Shown here in pieces: positions 22,540 through 34,644 of a DNA stretch of 64,000 nucleotides. The DNA comes from Thereva unica. Taxonomy: Eukaryota > Arthropoda > Insecta > Diptera > Therevidae. The translations under genes were made by a program, and so were the position numbers. The notes below the pieces were generated by a model, which was not told where the DNA came from, did no database searches, and saw nothing but the letters and a program-made list of their open reading frames with translations. Location of the stretch: NCBI GenBank assembly GCA_949987705.1, contig OX465281.1:9030001-9094000 (forward strand), given 5' to 3'. Each line of letters starts with the position of its first letter. Within the stretch, counting starts at the first letter, position 1.

Positions 22540-23760
22540 ACAGCTTCCTCTCATTTAGAGCAATAGGTTATTCTAATTGTCCTGAATTCCCCATGGAACA
22601 TACTGCTAAGCAAATTCATATGTCCTTTGAATGAACCGGAACGGAGATGTGCAATGGATGGTTGGTGCCTCAAACATCACATTTGGAAGACCTCGAGCTT
22701 GTTGACGTCCAGCTTCGATGCGATGTTCATCGATGCTACTTTAGTTTGTTCAACCAATGATCCCAAATATTTAAACATCAGAATCCGTCCGATTTGGGTT
22801 CAAATGAGGTGACTGCTGGCAATCGATCCTTTCATTGTGAGCACTTTGGTCTGTTTCGCATTGCTTTTTAACCCGTATGACCGAGTGATAGGGAAATGTC
22901 TTATAAGACGTCCGTTGCTTCGGCATCCGTGTCGGCGAAGACGGCACTGTCGTCAGCGAATATCAAGCCGGTTACGAAGTTGTCGTTGAATCAAACTCCG
23001 AGTCGACCATTGAATCCTCCACGCATAATCGCGTCGACCACAACGTTGATGCTGTAAACATACTAAGGGCGACGGCGACGGTGCACACAAATTAAAAAGC
23101 ACACACAAGAATAATCATCTTCGACATCCGAATGCTACACACGCGCACAGGAACATACGAGAATAGCACCACAATCCCATGTCACACCGCCCAGGCAACT
23201 TTGAGGGGCGACGGCTACGAAATAGAACTTGGATTGATTGAGTCGCCACTCTCGGCGACCTCGTCGTCGAGTGGTCTGCATATTGTGCTGCACCCTTCAT
23301 ACTCATAGAAAAGCTGTGTGTTCTATTCGTTTTTGCCAGTCGCTGTGGAAACTATTTTCGCCCTTAGTATGTTTACAGCATGAGTGTGTAGAGCTGCAGC
23401 GACGCGACGTCTCCCTGTCGGACACCAGTTTGAATCGGGAACTCCTCGGTTAAGTGGCTTCGAATACGAAGGCTGCTGGTTGAGCCATCCTACGACGTTT
23501 GGAAAAGTTGGATGATTTTCAATCGCACGTGTTCGGTTTCCAAGTCTCTGCACAAGCTGTTCCAATAGATGCAACCGAAAGCGGATTTTAAATCGATGAA
23601 AACGTCAGCTCGTTTACCTCGTCTTTCCATTAGCTGACGGAGAGCGAATATTTGATCAATGCGATGTGGTCTAAATCCCGCTTGTTCCGGCTCGTTGGCT
23701 CTCGATGTTTCTGTATGATTTTCGTAGCGAAATTTCAGCGATATTATTACCGTCTTCACC
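22540..23760 (-). pseudogene. LINE-E relic, RTE-like reverse transcriptase
   Basis: From 23760 leftward, frames read REPEQAGFRPH-like (here NEPEQAGFRPHRIDQIF), ALRQLMERRGKRADVFIDLK, then QTGVRQGDVAS. After an insertion (23050-23383) they resume with VVVDAIMRGGFNGRLGV, VTGLIFADDSAVFADTDAEA (catalytic FADD box), and, near 22860-22540, the post-catalytic palm/thumb region. In-frame stops (for example inside GRLGV*FND and ATDVL*) and frame changes show it is dead. The clade is inferred from the VFIDLKSAFD and FADDSAVFADT style of motifs. Confidence 0.8.
23050..23383. mobile_element. ~330-bp inverted-repeat insertion inside LINE-E
   Basis: The sequence tgctgtaaacatactaaggg at the left recurs as its exact complement at 23360-23382, giving a perfect inverted repeat of about 23 bp. 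It separates two parts of the LINE-E reverse transcriptase that are adjacent in the family (GVRQGD..SL and VVVDAIM). No coding capacity recognised. The flanking sequence belongs partly to the repeat itself, so the exact ends are uncertain. Confidence 0.55.
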
Positions 23761-23764
23761 TCGA

Positions 23765-25710
23765 CAATTGTCGGTTCGGAATCGAAAAACTCATTCGTCG
23801 ACTGTTCGATATTGGTACAGAAAGCAACAGCTCATGTTCCTGATACTCAAGCTCCGATGGCAGCAGGATCCAATGGCTCACTGGCAGAACCATTGGCATG
23901 TCAGTTTCAACTCAAAGGAAGAAGACAGCAAATTCAAAGCGGCTCGACTAAGCACTGGACAAAAATGCAATGGACGTATCCCTGTTCGCATATGTGGTTA
24001 CCATTTTGATTATCAAATCCGCTAGGATAATTCTAGAGGTGATAGCCACTTAGATAAAAAATTTACAATTTCTTTTATTAACCTTTCTTTCCTTCATTCT
24101 AATGTTATGTGCTTGTTCCACTAATTACAAATTCTATGAGGTACTTGAGGTTTTAAATAATTATAAAATCAACTTTCTACAGCCTATTTCTCCTAATATG
24201 TGAATGTTTTGCTGTAAGAGTTCTTACATTTTAAGAGTACATTTAATTCTATGGACACCTGCTGTATCCAAGTATTTCTTCAAAGTGTAATAAATTATCA
24301 GTAGTAATAGTTTTAATTATTACTTAATTTCACCAATACTTTCTGGCCCTTTTTTATTTTTTGTTAAAAAGCTGCAAATTAATAAATATTTATGATGTTG
24401 CAATAAATTAACGAACACGATCAAAAAATCGCAAAAGTAATAAAATTTTTATTAATCCCTTTCGAATCATTTATATATCACCATGCCAATTAAAACTCTT
24501 GTAAACAAACAAGTAAAACAATTAATACCCACCTTTAACAAACAAAACGTACACCGGCAATAAAAGGTGGGAAAAAACCGGATCGAATTAACCCTTCATT
24601 CCTCATCAATAAATTACTACCGTTTTAATCCGCACACGGGAGAGGAGCATGATTCGTAAAATCTTCTTACGGCCGAGAACTGATTTGTTGTCAATTATTG
24701 TGAGCAAAGATTTTGACCTTAATAACAGCCCGAGGTTAAATCCATCATCTCTTGCGCGTAACGAGTCGCGCCTTTCACACGTACATAAGCTGACGCGCGC
24801 AATTTAATCCATCTGCGCATACCTTTTATTGGTCGCATCGAGGCGCGCAGTTGAAAACCTGTAATCAGAAGAAATTATGTGCGACTTACAACTTATTGGT
24901 TATACTACCACGGGCGATGCATGTACAACGGCGCGAAAACACGGCCCCGACACCGCCGCGTGTATTTAGAACATGTGAAAAGTACACGCCTGAAACGGAT
25001 ATTGACTGCGGTAAGTACGGGTACGTCGGTGTATGGCAGGTGATTATGTGATCGAGAGGATAATTGGAAAAGCCTGGAGGACAGAGAAAAAGAGTTATGT
25101 TTTATTTTCTTTTGGTGTAACTCAAAAGCACTTGACTTTAACGAAGGGGGTGATGGCTACAACCTGAGGCAGTATTTTACCCCCTCCACACTGCGACCGA
25201 GGCAATTAGCCTATATTTGTTGAGGAAAACGACCGAATTATTAAAATATGCGCGCGATGAAAATGTCGCTCTGTGTGGAACTAAAGAGTTCTTTCGCCTT
25301 CTTAACTACTTTCTACTTTCTCTAAGCACGAGACCCTTTCATCGCCATGACGATTGCACACTTCAGACTTTTGAAGCATTCTCACGTGGCTTAGGGAAAT
25401 AAAATTTGATTCGAATCTCGGCGGGGTAGTTTACAACTGTTGCAATAACACAAGTTGAGGTCTTTTTAAACTCGTTAAAGTCGAGTCGGTAGTGCAGTAT
25501 TTCACTGGGCGTAATTGCGTGCGGCATGTGAAATGGGCCCAAATCATAAACGTTTAATGGGCGTTCAGATAAGGTGTTCAAATTATTTTTGATATTTCTA
25601 TGGTAATTGGTGTTTGTGTTAAAGAAAGCGGGTGATTGATGGGATCAAAGAAATTAAGACGTAGTAAAACTATATCCACGCGTGATTTGTCACATATATG
25701 AGAAGCAATA
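23765..25710. other. unassigned region
   Basis: No recognisable gene. The part 24640-25060 is more GC-rich and CpG-rich than its surroundings, but no exon could be identified. Confidence 0.3.
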
Positions 25711-25714
25711 GTCG

Positions 25715-26058
25715 TGTAGTGACCGCGTAAAGTTTAATTACCAAACTTTACGCAATGTCACACAACAACTTCCGGCTCGATCAAAACGATCAGTCGGAAC
25801 ACTCCATCGATCACCGAACTCAAAGTTCAGTGATCTTGCCGTTTTCTCCCGTCCATATCGGTACAGCCAATTTCCGGCATCCCCCGCTAGACACTCGATT
25901 GATACGGTTCCTCCACATCGGTTCTAATACGCGTGCTAATAAATTAATCATTAAAAACTAATATTAAAAACTGTGCAAACAAAATATAAAACTAATTATA
26001 ATAAAATAATAATTGTTTTAACTTAATGTGGTGTTTTATTTACATAACACCCTCTATA
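25715..26058 (+). repeat. 5' LTR of gypsy element
   Basis: 344 bp from tgtagtgaccgcg to accctctata, with inverted termini TGTAG/CTATA. An AATAAA lies at about 26000-26005. A 68-codon open frame in the LTR occurs identically in the 3' LTR and is not considered a gene. Confidence 0.93.
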
Positions 26059-26080
26059 AGTGGTGACTCCGACGCGCAAC
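26059..26080 (+). promoter_or_regulatory. probable primer-binding site
   Basis: Directly after the 5' LTR comes ag then tggtgactccgacgcg; the TGG start fits the complement of a tRNA 3' CCA end. The priming tRNA was not identified. Confidence 0.6.
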
Positions 26081-26559
26081 ACGCGGTTTAAGACATCGCA
26101 GCACGCTATAAAAAAAAGTTTTAAAGCCCATTAATTATCATACTGATAAAAAAAGTTTTAAAGTGCATTAATTTATTATACTGAAGTGCATTTTACTTTG
26201 ATTAAAGTTTTGTTTCTAGCGCTAGATAACGTAATAACCAAAAGTCTAGGATTCTGGCAAGTAACGCTACTAATAAGCACATACAAAATCTGACCGTTAT
26301 TCAAAATATAATTGTTCGAAAATTTTTATTGTTCTCAGTGAGTGCATGGATAAATTCAACTCAACAATTTTACAAGTTAAAATTACACTTGAAATTAAAT
26401 AACATCATTGCTTTGGATAAAGCAAAATTCATTACATGCTTGGTGGGCATTAAAATAAAAGCTGCAAACCTGAGTGATTATTAAATAATTTTGTATGGTG
26501 GCGAATTTGTCAAAATAAAAAAACCTTAAAATTTCATGAGGATTTACGTCCGAAACCGT

Positions 26560-26561
<2 letters not shown>

Positions 26562-26594
<33 letters not shown>
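26562..26594. repeat. poly(A) tract of about 33 bases in the leader
   Basis: Uninterrupted A-run followed by a T-run within the gypsy 5' leader. Confidence 0.9.
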
Positions 26595-26599
<5 letters not shown>

Positions 26600-26813
26600 T
26601 TTTACGAAACAATACAAAGGGTATCGAATTCAAAAGGAAATATTTTTGCTTCTCAACTCTAGGATTAATTACGAAATATTTGGATTTAATATAACATTGC
26701 TCTACCGGGCAGAGAAATAATAACAACAAAGAAACCACACAGGATAAGAAAAACAAAAGATAATTTAAATATAACAACATATGAATTTTTTAATATAACA
26801 TATACATTTTATA

Positions 26814-27090
26814 TTGTACATTTTTTTACATATATATATACACATTTTAATTTACATATATATATATATTTTTTTTATATACATTTTTTTTACATCTACA
26901 TATATATATATATTTTTTTTTATTTACATTTTTTTTTACATATATGTATATATACATTTTTATTTACATACATACATATATATATTTTTTTTATATACAT
27001 TTTTTTTACATCTAGGTATATATATTTTTTTTTTTAGTTACATTTTTGGTTACACACATATATATTATATATATATATTTATACACATTT
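26814..27090. repeat. TA-rich imperfect tandem repeat in gypsy leader
   Basis: Several degenerate units of the form (ta)n-catttttttt-acat lie immediately before gag. The open frame across them (26814-27341) is a low-complexity artefact. Confidence 0.8.
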
Positions 27091-27127
27091 TGGTATTTCC
27101 TTTCCTTTTACAAAAAATTTTTCTAAA

Positions 27128-28039
27128 ATGTCAAGAACCGGGGAATCGTGCATGGAACAAGACGTTCCACACTCGGAGGAACCAAAGCCCGGAACTTCGG
27201 AAGTTAATGCCGCTTCGGTGTCGAAACTCGACATCCCGAAGTTCTGGGTCCACCAGCCCGCCTCCTGGTTTTACCAGGCGGAAATCATGTTCCAACTGGC
27301 GGGCTGTAGATCGGACAAGCTCAAAGTCTACAATGTTATAGCTGCATTGCCGGAAGAGGCGGTAACGGCAATGCGGCTTAGCACAGTAGACCCCTCTACC
27401 TCCTCATACGAGGAAATTAAAGCCCATCTGCTCGAGAAGTACGGCACTTCGGAGAAGCGCCGCCTCGAGCAGCTTCTGTCAGTGCAAGAGCCTGGAGACA
27501 GAAAACCTTCTGAGTTTCTCCAGGCTCTCAAGGCACTAGCGGGCGGGTCGTCGGCGGTCAACGATGATCTGATCCGGAACCTGTGGGAGCGGAGGCTTCC
27601 ACAGGCCATCCAGATCACGTTGGCCACCTCCGCTGACCAAACACTGGCCGGGCTGGCTGCAACGGCGGACAAAGTATGGGAGGTGCTTCCACACGGAGGC
27701 GCCTCATACGCGTCCGCCGTCCGCGCAGCTCCAGCCAACGCGGAGCCCACATTGGTGGCGCTGCAAAGCGCCATCAATAAGCTGACGGCCCGGCTAGACA
27801 AGCTCGACCGAAACCAGCGCAGCCCAAGGAGCCGAACACCTGCCAATCGGCAGGGCGGCTCTCGACAGCCCTCGGCCAATCGGCCACAAGGGGCCAATCA
27901 AGCCAGGGGTAGCCTGTGCTACTTTCACTACCGTTATGGTAGTGAAGCTCGCACCTGTAAGGCCCCCTGCAGTTTCGGTGGTGGTCAAGCCAAGCCGGCT
28001 AAGAAAAAGTCGGCCACCACCCAATCTAAAAAAAACTAG
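27128..28039 (+). CDS. gag: gypsy Gag polyprotein
   Basis: 303 codons, ATG at 27128. The structural protein that assembles the virus-like particle. An N-terminal acidic leader is followed by a capsid-like segment typical of arthropod gypsy Gags ([17 protein letters not shown] near residue 36, then [19 protein letters not shown] and [12 protein letters not shown]). The C-terminal third is basic and Arg/Gln/Pro-rich. It holds one zinc-finger-like Cys/His cluster, [18 protein letters not shown] (around residues 265-282), for nucleic acid binding. The frame ends TCT AAA AAA AAC TAG, which forms a slippery site with the pol frame. Length is normal and no internal lesion is visible. Confidence 0.93.
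   Translation: MSRTGESCMEQDVPHSEEPKPGTSEVNAASVSKLDIPKFWVHQPASWFYQAEIMFQLAGCRSDKLKVYNVIAALPEEAVTAMRLSTVDPSTSSYEEIKAHLLEKYGTSEKRRLEQLLSVQEPGDRKPSEFLQALKALAGGSSAVNDDLIRNLWERRLPQAIQITLATSADQTLAGLAATADKVWEVLPHGGASYASAVRAAPANAEPTLVALQSAINKLTARLDKLDRNQRSPRSRTPANRQGGSRQPSANRPQGANQARGSLCYFHYRYGSEARTCKAPCSFGGGQAKPAKKKSATTQSKKN
28030..28036 (+). promoter_or_regulatory. A AAA AAC -1 frameshift slippery site at gag/pol junction
   Basis: In the gag frame the last codons are AAA AAA AAC TAG, so the heptamer A AAA AAC sits directly before the stop. Slipping back one base continues CTA GAG AGT CAG GGG GTC GAC into the pol frame, which is open from 28030. A 7-bp stem (ATGAGCG at 28057-28063 with CGCTCAT at 28078-28084) follows 20 bases downstream. 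The heptamer fits the X XXY YYZ rule of known -1 frameshift sites; its use here is inferred. Confidence 0.7.
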
Positions 28040-28056
28040 AGAGTCAGGGGGTCGAC

Positions 28057-30939
28057 ATGAGCGAGCATATAACCGGCCGCTCATATCGTTTATTCGTCAG
28101 AGACACCAACAATCGGATGGACTTTCTGATTGATTCGGGCTCTGACGTTTCAATTGTTCCCGCCAAGGCGTTCCCGGCCCATAACGGTAGCCCGAACGTC
28201 CTTCTGTACGCGGCCAACGGATCACTGATCCGAACTTTCGGCACAAAGTTGCTTGAACTTGAACTCGGCTTACGCCGACGTTATGTTTACAACTTTATTA
28301 TAGCCGACACCACTAAAGCCATTATCGGGGCGGACTTCTTAACGAAGTTCAAATTGTCCGTCGATTTTGAATATCGGCATTTAGTCGACAAGCGCACGAA
28401 GTTTCGAATTAACGTGTGCGCTACCGTCGACTACAACCCCGAAACATTTCCATGCCGAGTTATTGGCATATACAAAGAGCTATTAACGAAGTACGCTTCG
28501 TTAACAAAACCGCCCAATTTTAACCTTCCGGTTAAACACAATGTGCAACACCACATTGTAACCAAAGGGCAATTACCTTTTGTCACCGCTCGGCGACTCC
28601 ATCCGGAGAAACTGAAGGTGGCAAAATTAGAATTCGACCATATGGTCCAATTGGGGATTTGTCGACCTTCGTCGTCCCCCGCAGCATCTCCGCTTCATCT
28701 GGTTCCTAAACGGGACTCTCATGATTGGAGGCCATGCGGCGACTACCGTCGCCTTAATGCTGTCACTGTGCCGGATAGATATCCGATCCCGCATATACAG
28801 AATTTCTCCGTGAATCTTCACGGCTGCACAATATTTTCAAAGGTTGATTTGGTACGTGCATACCATCATATACCAATCGCCCCAGAAGACGTGCATAAGA
28901 CTGCACTCATTACGCCATTCGGCCTATATGAGTTTACACGTATGCCATTCGGCTTACGGAATGCAGCACAAACCTTTCAAAGGTTCATAAATGAAGTTAC
29001 GAGAGATCTCGACTTCGTTTATGTATACTTGGACGATATACTTATCGCCAGTAAAACCGAGGATGAACATATCGTTCACCTCGAAGAGCTCTTTAAACGC
29101 CTCGATAGCTTCGGTTTAACCATCAAGCTAGAGAAGTGCGTTTTTGGTGCAACAGAGATTAAGTTTCTAAGCCACCGCATCACAAAGGATGGAATACTTC
29201 CATCCCCCGATCGGGTTCAGGCTATCGTTGATCTCGCACCTCCAACTTCTGTCAAATCGATCCAGAAGTTCTTGGGAATGGTGAATTTCTATCACCGATT
29301 TATCCCAAAATTGGCTGAACAGTTGGTGCCTATAAACGAGCATTTGAGAGACCTTCTCAACCGCTCACGTGCCAATAAAGTTTTTGACTGGCCAGCAGAA
29401 TGTCAGGCGGCATTCCTCAAGGTGAAAACCTCGATGGCTGAAGCAACTCTGCTGAACCATCCAATCGAGGATGCAAAATACAGTCTTACGACTGACGCCT
29501 CTGATTATGCAATCGGAGGCGTTTTGGAACAATTCAACGGTCATCGGTGGCAACCTCTAGCTTTTTATTCCAAAAAGCTGTCACCAACAGAACGGAAGTA
29601 CTCTGCATTCGATCGCGAACTCCTCGCAATCTATGCAGCGATCAAACACTTCCGTTACTTCGTTGAAGGACGCAATTTCGTGGTCTATACTGATCACAAA
29701 CCACTGGTTCGCGCCCTTCACACAAAGACCGAACGATCCCCTCGACAGACCAGACATTTGGGTCTAATCTCTCAGTTTACCACAGACATCAGACATGTGT
29801 CGGGTAAACAAAACGTTGTCGCAGACTACTTGTCACGCTCACTAGCAACCGACAACGTCGACTCGGTCACCTTCGACCTGCCTACACTGGCTCAGGCTCA
29901 ACAAGGTGACACAGAGTTGAAGTCTCTACAAAAGCACCCCAGCAACGGCTCACGGGTAAAACTAGTCCTCACACCAATACCATTTACCGCCCATCAGGTG
30001 TGGTGTGAAAATAGTATAGGCATTCCTAGGCCTTACATACCCAATTCTCTACGTAGACTAGCGTTCAACTCCGAACATAGTCTCTCACATCCTGGTATTC
30101 GCGCTACAAGACGAGCCGTTACCAAGAAATACTTCTGGCCATCGATCAATAAAGACTGCAATGAGTGGTCTCGATCATGCCTAGGTTGCCAAAAGTCCAA
30201 AGTTTCACGGCATACCAAATCTCCATTGGAAGCTTTCAAACTTCCAAATAATAGATTTGACCATATCCATATGGATATAGTGGGACCCCTACCCCCATCT
30301 CGTGGATACTCTTATATCTTAACGATAGTCGATAGATTCACGCGATGGCCTGAAGCATACCCAATTCGGGATATCTCCGCTTCAACAGTGGCAAAGAAAT
30401 TCGTCACTGAATTTGTCCCACGATTCGGCGTACCTCTTGAGATCACAACCGATCAAGGTACGCAGTTCGAATCGAAACTGTTCAATGAGGTGGCCAAATT
30501 ACTCGGCACTCATCGAATCCGGACAACCGCCTACCACCCACAAGCAAACGGGATGGTTGAACGGTTCCACAGGCAACTAAAAGCAGCCTTAATGGCAAGG
30601 GACAACACTACTCATTGGAGTGAAGACTTGTCCTTTGTCATGTTAGGCATACGCACGGCAATTAAGACCGACTTACAATGCTCACCAGCCGAGCTCGTAT
30701 ACGGTCAGAATCTGAGACTTCCCAATTCGATTTCTATCCCAACGGATGAGAATCCAAATGAAGAATCAGAATTCCTCTCTCGCCTTCGTTCTCACATGCA
30801 GAACATTAAGGCAATACATCCTCGGCAGCCCGTCCAAAAGGATGTCTACGTGCCAGAAGCCCTGGAGAACGCCGACTACGTTTTCATACGAGTCGACAGA
30901 GTTCGAAAACCTTTCGAACCTCCGTACGAGGGCCCATAA
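28057..30939 (+). CDS. pol: gypsy Pol: protease, RT, RNase H, integrase, with late stop codon
   Basis: 960 codons from the first ATG; translation probably enters upstream by -1 frameshift. Aspartic protease: LIDSGS with Asp26, IIGADFL near 90. Reverse transcriptase: [17 protein letters not shown] near 230, KVDLVRAYH near 263, catalytic YLDD near 325. RNase [13 protein letters not shown] near 478, YTDHKPL near 545. Integrase: an H-H-C-C zinc-binding region near 670-715 (SHPG, then CLGCQKSK), and catalytic D-D-E in [15 protein letters not shown] and GMVERFHRQ (about 740, 798, 834). A TAA at 30937-30939 cuts the frame after YEGP; the same frame runs on with an integrase-like basic tail to a second TAA at 31081-31083, so about 47 residues are lost. 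Core catalytic motifs are intact. Confidence 0.95.
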   Translation: MSEHITGRSYRLFVRDTNNRMDFLIDSGSDVSIVPAKAFPAHNGSPNVLLYAANGSLIRTFGTKLLELELGLRRRYVYNFIIADTTKAIIGADFLTKFKLSVDFEYRHLVDKRTKFRINVCATVDYNPETFPCRVIGIYKELLTKYASLTKPPNFNLPVKHNVQHHIVTKGQLPFVTARRLHPEKLKVAKLEFDHMVQLGICRPSSSPAASPLHLVPKRDSHDWRPCGDYRRLNAVTVPDRYPIPHIQNFSVNLHGCTIFSKVDLVRAYHHIPIAPEDVHKTALITPFGLYEFTRMPFGLRNAAQTFQRFINEVTRDLDFVYVYLDDILIASKTEDEHIVHLEELFKRLDSFGLTIKLEKCVFGATEIKFLSHRITKDGILPSPDRVQAIVDLAPPTSVKSIQKFLGMVNFYHRFIPKLAEQLVPINEHLRDLLNRSRANKVFDWPAECQAAFLKVKTSMAEATLLNHPIEDAKYSLTTDASDYAIGGVLEQFNGHRWQPLAFYSKKLSPTERKYSAFDRELLAIYAAIKHFRYFVEGRNFVVYTDHKPLVRALHTKTERSPRQTRHLGLISQFTTDIRHVSGKQNVVADYLSRSLATDNVDSVTFDLPTLAQAQQGDTELKSLQKHPSNGSRVKLVLTPIPFTAHQVWCENSIGIPRPYIPNSLRRLAFNSEHSLSHPGIRATRRAVTKKYFWPSINKDCNEWSRSCLGCQKSKVSRHTKSPLEAFKLPNNRFDHIHMDIVGPLPPSRGYSYILTIVDRFTRWPEAYPIRDISASTVAKKFVTEFVPRFGVPLEITTDQGTQFESKLFNEVAKLLGTHRIRTTAYHPQANGMVERFHRQLKAALMARDNTTHWSEDLSFVMLGIRTAIKTDLQCSPAELVYGQNLRLPNSISIPTDENPNEESEFLSRLRSHMQNIKAIHPRQPVQKDVYVPEALENADYVFIRVDRVRKPFEPPYEGP

Positions 30940-31083
30940 GAAGTAATCAAACGATTACGAAAACACTTCGTTGTCAAATTGAACGGCGCAACCAAGTCAA
31001 TATCCATTGACAGGCTAAAACCAGCCTTCGGTTGTGACCGCGACAACGAAGTTAAGCCACCTAAAGCGGTAACATTCCGTTAA
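30940..31083 (+). pseudogene. integrase C-terminal tail beyond the premature stop
   Basis: In frame with pol after the TAA. It reads EVIKRLRKHFVVKLNG and SIDRLKPAF, the usual small C-terminal block of arthropod gypsy integrases, then ends at TAA 31081-31083. Its preservation suggests the stop at 30937 arose recently, or is a sequencing error or is read through. Confidence 0.8.
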
Positions 31084-31090
31084 CGCTACG

Positions 31091-31104
31091 CTGGGAGGGG
31101 AGTA
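31091..31104 (+). promoter_or_regulatory. polypurine tract
   Basis: Purine-rich gggaggggagta directly abuts the 3' LTR, the position of the plus-strand primer in LTR retrotransposons. Confidence 0.8.
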
Positions 31105-31448
31105 TGTAGTGACCGCGTAAAGTTTAATTACCAAACTTTACGCAATGTCACACAACAACTTCCGGCTCGATCAAAACGATCAGTCGGAACACTCCATCGA
31201 TCACCGAACTCAAAGTTCAGTGATCTTGCCGTTTTCTCCCGTCCATATCGGTACAGCCAATTTCCGGCATCCCCCGCTAGACACTCGATTGATACGGTTC
31301 CTCCACATCGGTTCTAATACGCGTGCTAATAAATTAATCATTAAAAACTAATATTAAAAACTGTGCAAACAAAATATAAAACTAATTATAATAAAATAAT
31401 AATTGTTTTAACTTAATGTGGTGTTTTATTTACATAACACCCTCTATA
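31105..31448 (+). repeat. 3' LTR of gypsy element
   Basis: 344 bp, no difference from the 5' LTR seen by eye; followed by the target duplication gtcg. Confidence 0.93.
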
Positions 31449-31537
31449 GTCGCATGACTATTACCCTCTATTTAATAAAAAAAGATTTGTGAGGCTGAAT
31501 AAAAATGACAGAGGCATGGCAATGCAGAAAAGAAGGA

Positions 31538-33110
31538 CTTATTATTATTATTATTATTTATTCAATTTAATAACATGTACAAAGATTATAATCTTATAAA
31601 TTAGTACCTACATTAATTAATAAAATTGGACATAAATTAAGGTAACTTAAAGCAAAAACTTAAAAATAAAACTAACTAAATAAGGCAAACAAGAATTAAA
31701 ATCATCAAAAGGAAAAAAAGAGAAAAAAGAAAATGAAAACAGAAATAAAATAAAAAAAAATAAGATAAAAATATAAAAAAAAAAAATGATACAAAAAAGA
31801 AAATAGCAAGTTGTATATTCATGCTCAATCTACCCTAGTAGTAATAAATTCAAAAAGCCGCTTCTTGAAAATGCCCATTGAGTCGATACGTTGTATGTCA
31901 ACAGGTAGAGAATTCCACAGCTGAGCTACGAAGACAAAGAAAGAACGCTTACCGATTAACGAGCGAAAGCGCGGGATTGTTAAATTATTATTTCTGAGGG
32001 ATTGCGAAAGCTGCATAAACTGGTTTAGGTAAGGAGGTTTGCGCTCGTGAAGGATATCGTGAAAAAGTCGCAGGAGCCTATACTCCCGATAATCACTTAA
32101 AGAGCAGCCCAAAACAGAGTTCAAGTGAGGTGAAATGTGGTCGAAACGACGTAACTTATGGACAAAACGTACACAATCATTAAACGCTATTTGAAGCTTA
32201 TGCGCACAAGCAGAGTCGAGAGAGGGAAAGATGGAAAGGCCATGCATTAGAAGAGGTAGTAGCAAGGCTTTTAGCAGATTCATGCGCACAGACCTTTTCA
32301 GTAAGCCACAATGGTAGCGAAGCTTCGACAGCAGGCCGTAGGTTTTACCAACAATGAACTTGATGTGATCGCAGCATGTCATGTTGCTATTCAGTACGAC
32401 CCCGAGATTTTTAGCTTTTTCAACACAAACAATAGGAACCGAGTTTAACACGATGGCCGACAAGTCAGGACGATCAATAGCAGAGTGAGAGAAAAAAATA
32501 CATTGGGACTTCGAAGGATTTAGTTGCAGCAAGTTTAATGTCGACCATTTGAATACATGACGCAAGTCAGCGGCTAGGTTTTCCACACACATATGAATTT
32601 GATCTCTTGGTGCATCGAGATAAAGCTGCACATCATCTGCATACATATGAATGTTACAATATTATACCACTAAGGGAAGATCGTTAATAAACATACATAC
32701 TGAATAAAAGAGGCCCAAGAATGGAGCCTTGGGGGACGCCAGCGTGGAGTTCGGCACTTGAAGAACTAGAGCCACCTAGTTTAACCTTTTGAAAGCGATT
32801 AGATAAGAAACTTTTCATAAGCTTAAGAGCAGAAAGAGAAAAGTTTGCTTGTGAGGCCAGTTTTCGCAGAAGCAGGAAGTGATTGACGCTATCGTAGGCC
32901 TTTGAGAAGTCAAGCAGCAATAGACAGCAAATGTAATGTTTATCGAGGGAGTTGCGAATATCAGTCGTGACTTTAAGAAGCGCAGTTTCGCAGCTATGGT
33001 GTTTGCGAAAGCCAGATTGCCATATATTTATAAGGTTGTGACGCTCACAATACGCAATTATTTGAGTAGCTATCAGCCATGACTTGACTGAGTGTTTATG
33101 TAAATTTCAT
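31538..33110 (-). pseudogene. LINE-B copy 1, 5'-truncated RT
   Basis: CR1/Jockey-group LINE read leftward. It starts inside RT with QSGFRKHHSCETALLKV, DFSKAYDSVNHF, AGVPQGSILGPLLFS (frame to 32684). A frameshift and stop follow before the catalytic MYADDVQLYL at 32646. It continues LLQLNPSKSQCIFFS, VEKAKNLGVVLNS and FVAQLWNSLPVDIQ to the stop at 31825. The 3' UTR is A-rich and ends in an (AAT)n tail (plus-strand ATT repeat 31538-31560), unlike the poly(A) tail of LINE-A. The endonuclease and RT N-terminus are missing. It is a clear relative of the intact copy at 61-63.9 kb, but diverged enough to be a separate subfamily. Confidence 0.9.
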
Positions 33111-34640
33111 ATCTAATATGAAATTTCACCTAAATTGATGAATGGCAAGTGGCAAAGTATTACACGGTCTCGTAGTAATAACCAGGAGTTCGTACAGCCA
33201 TGCGGTCCTACTCTCTCTTAGAGGCCACACCATAAAAGAAGGGAGCCTCAAGATTGATGTTTCCATGCGCAGTGAATGCCACAATTCCCTATAACCGTAA
33301 GTAGCAGTCTTGTTTATATTGTCAGTCACAATTGCAATTGCGCGCTTATTCCCTTTTTTTTTAGTGTGGGCTCTAGTGAGCGATAATGGATCACGGGAGT
33401 TAGACCCTTCACGCGCAAGTCGACTGATTTGCAATCCCAGTTTCACAATAATCAGGGCGTAACAAGTTTGCAATAAAAACGAAACACACAGACATGATTG
33501 CAACTAGTTTTGGATCAATCGGTTTTCTGTGACCACATAGATTTTAGACACGAATATTTGGAAATATGTATGTATATCAAGTACTTCAGATGAAGCGCAA
33601 TTACGTAACTGTAAGACCTTACTGTGATTAGCAACAATATCCGAGTAAAAATAAAACTCTCCCTCTTCTAGCCTGAAACAAACAAGTACAGCCCAACCGG
33701 GCACGATACGCCTGACTGAAAATAACACTGACCCGCAAGGCATGCACGCATATCGTCAAATCGGCGAAGAAAAGGTGACCATAAAAGGTGCCATTAACAT
33801 ACTCGGACCGGTTCTCGTTAGATTGCATAAGTCAATCAGCATTGGACGTGGTTAGTACTTAGTTGGGGGCGTGTTTGGTAAAACGATATTTGCGTTTGAA
33901 ATGGTCTATGCTGATGTGGGTGCCTTTATAGGCCAAAACTCGATTTGGGCTGTAGCGCCATTGGATGAATATAAGCACCATGTCACGAGCCAAAGTAATA
34001 TCCTAGAGACGACCTAGTGATTGTGGTATCAGGAATGTTTTGAAATGGGGTCTTAAGCCAAAGATGGCGTCTTTTGTGAAGTGATATGCTGATGTCGGAT
34101 CCTTGGATATATATCTGACTCCTACACAAATACGCTTTTACACAAATTGATATTCTATCAGGCGAATTTTTTATCGTAGTGCTTTAAATCCTGATGTTTA
34201 TTTACCCAAAATTTTGGTTGTGTTCACAAACACCCAAAACGTTAATATATTTTAATTTATACTTAAATTTAAATTGAAACGGCAAACGGTAGTCAGCTTC
34301 GTCCACATTAAAACACCGATAGCCCAAACCTCTCCATTCCAAGCAAACAGGTTAAGTGTCGAATTAAAAGAAACATTTTCTCGATAGAAGCTCTTTTCTA
34401 TTAGACCCGCTGCTCTCCCCCCATTAATTCATGCACTAAATAAACTCCACAAATGAGTAATTTATATGCAAGCCACTTTTATTTACACAAAATGGCGAAT
34501 TAGAATCGATAAAGTCATTTTAATTTAGTCGCAACTAAATTTTTATCTCCTTTACGATTTGACCTTGAGTGTATACGACTTAAACATTCGTCGTAAAGGA
34601 TACACCCGAGATTCGTGACAAATATCTTAATTTGCTGACT
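33111..34640. other. unassigned region
   Basis: No gene recognised. Minus-strand frames at 33126-33503 and 33504-33743 have no family character. Confidence 0.3.
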
Positions 34641-34644
34641 TAAA

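Larger units (their letters stand above)
25715..31448 (+). mobile_element. Ty3/gypsy LTR retrotransposon, nearly complete
   Basis: 5.73-kb element bounded by two 344-bp LTRs that read identical over their whole length, and by a 4-bp target duplication gtcg (25711-25714 and 31449-31452). Order: 5' LTR, primer-binding site, ~1.07-kb AT-rich leader, gag, pol (protease, RT, RNase H, integrase), polypurine tract, 3' LTR. The pol order with integrase last is the Ty3/gypsy arrangement. No env-like frame follows pol. The only obvious lesion is a stop codon at 30937-30939. LTR identity implies a very recent insertion. Confidence 0.95.

Noticed and set aside
26814..27341. Tyr/Ile/Phe-rich 175-codon frame before gag
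   Set aside because: Produced by the TA/T-rich tandem repeat in the leader; the real gag uses another frame from 27128.
27328..27897. 189-codon frame antisense to gag
   Set aside because: Shadow of the GC-richer gag coding strand with no independent motif.
25755..31351. Identical 68-codon frame in both LTRs (25755-25961 and 31145-31351)
   Set aside because: Duplicate by virtue of LTR identity; LTRs of this family are not known to encode protein and no motif is present.
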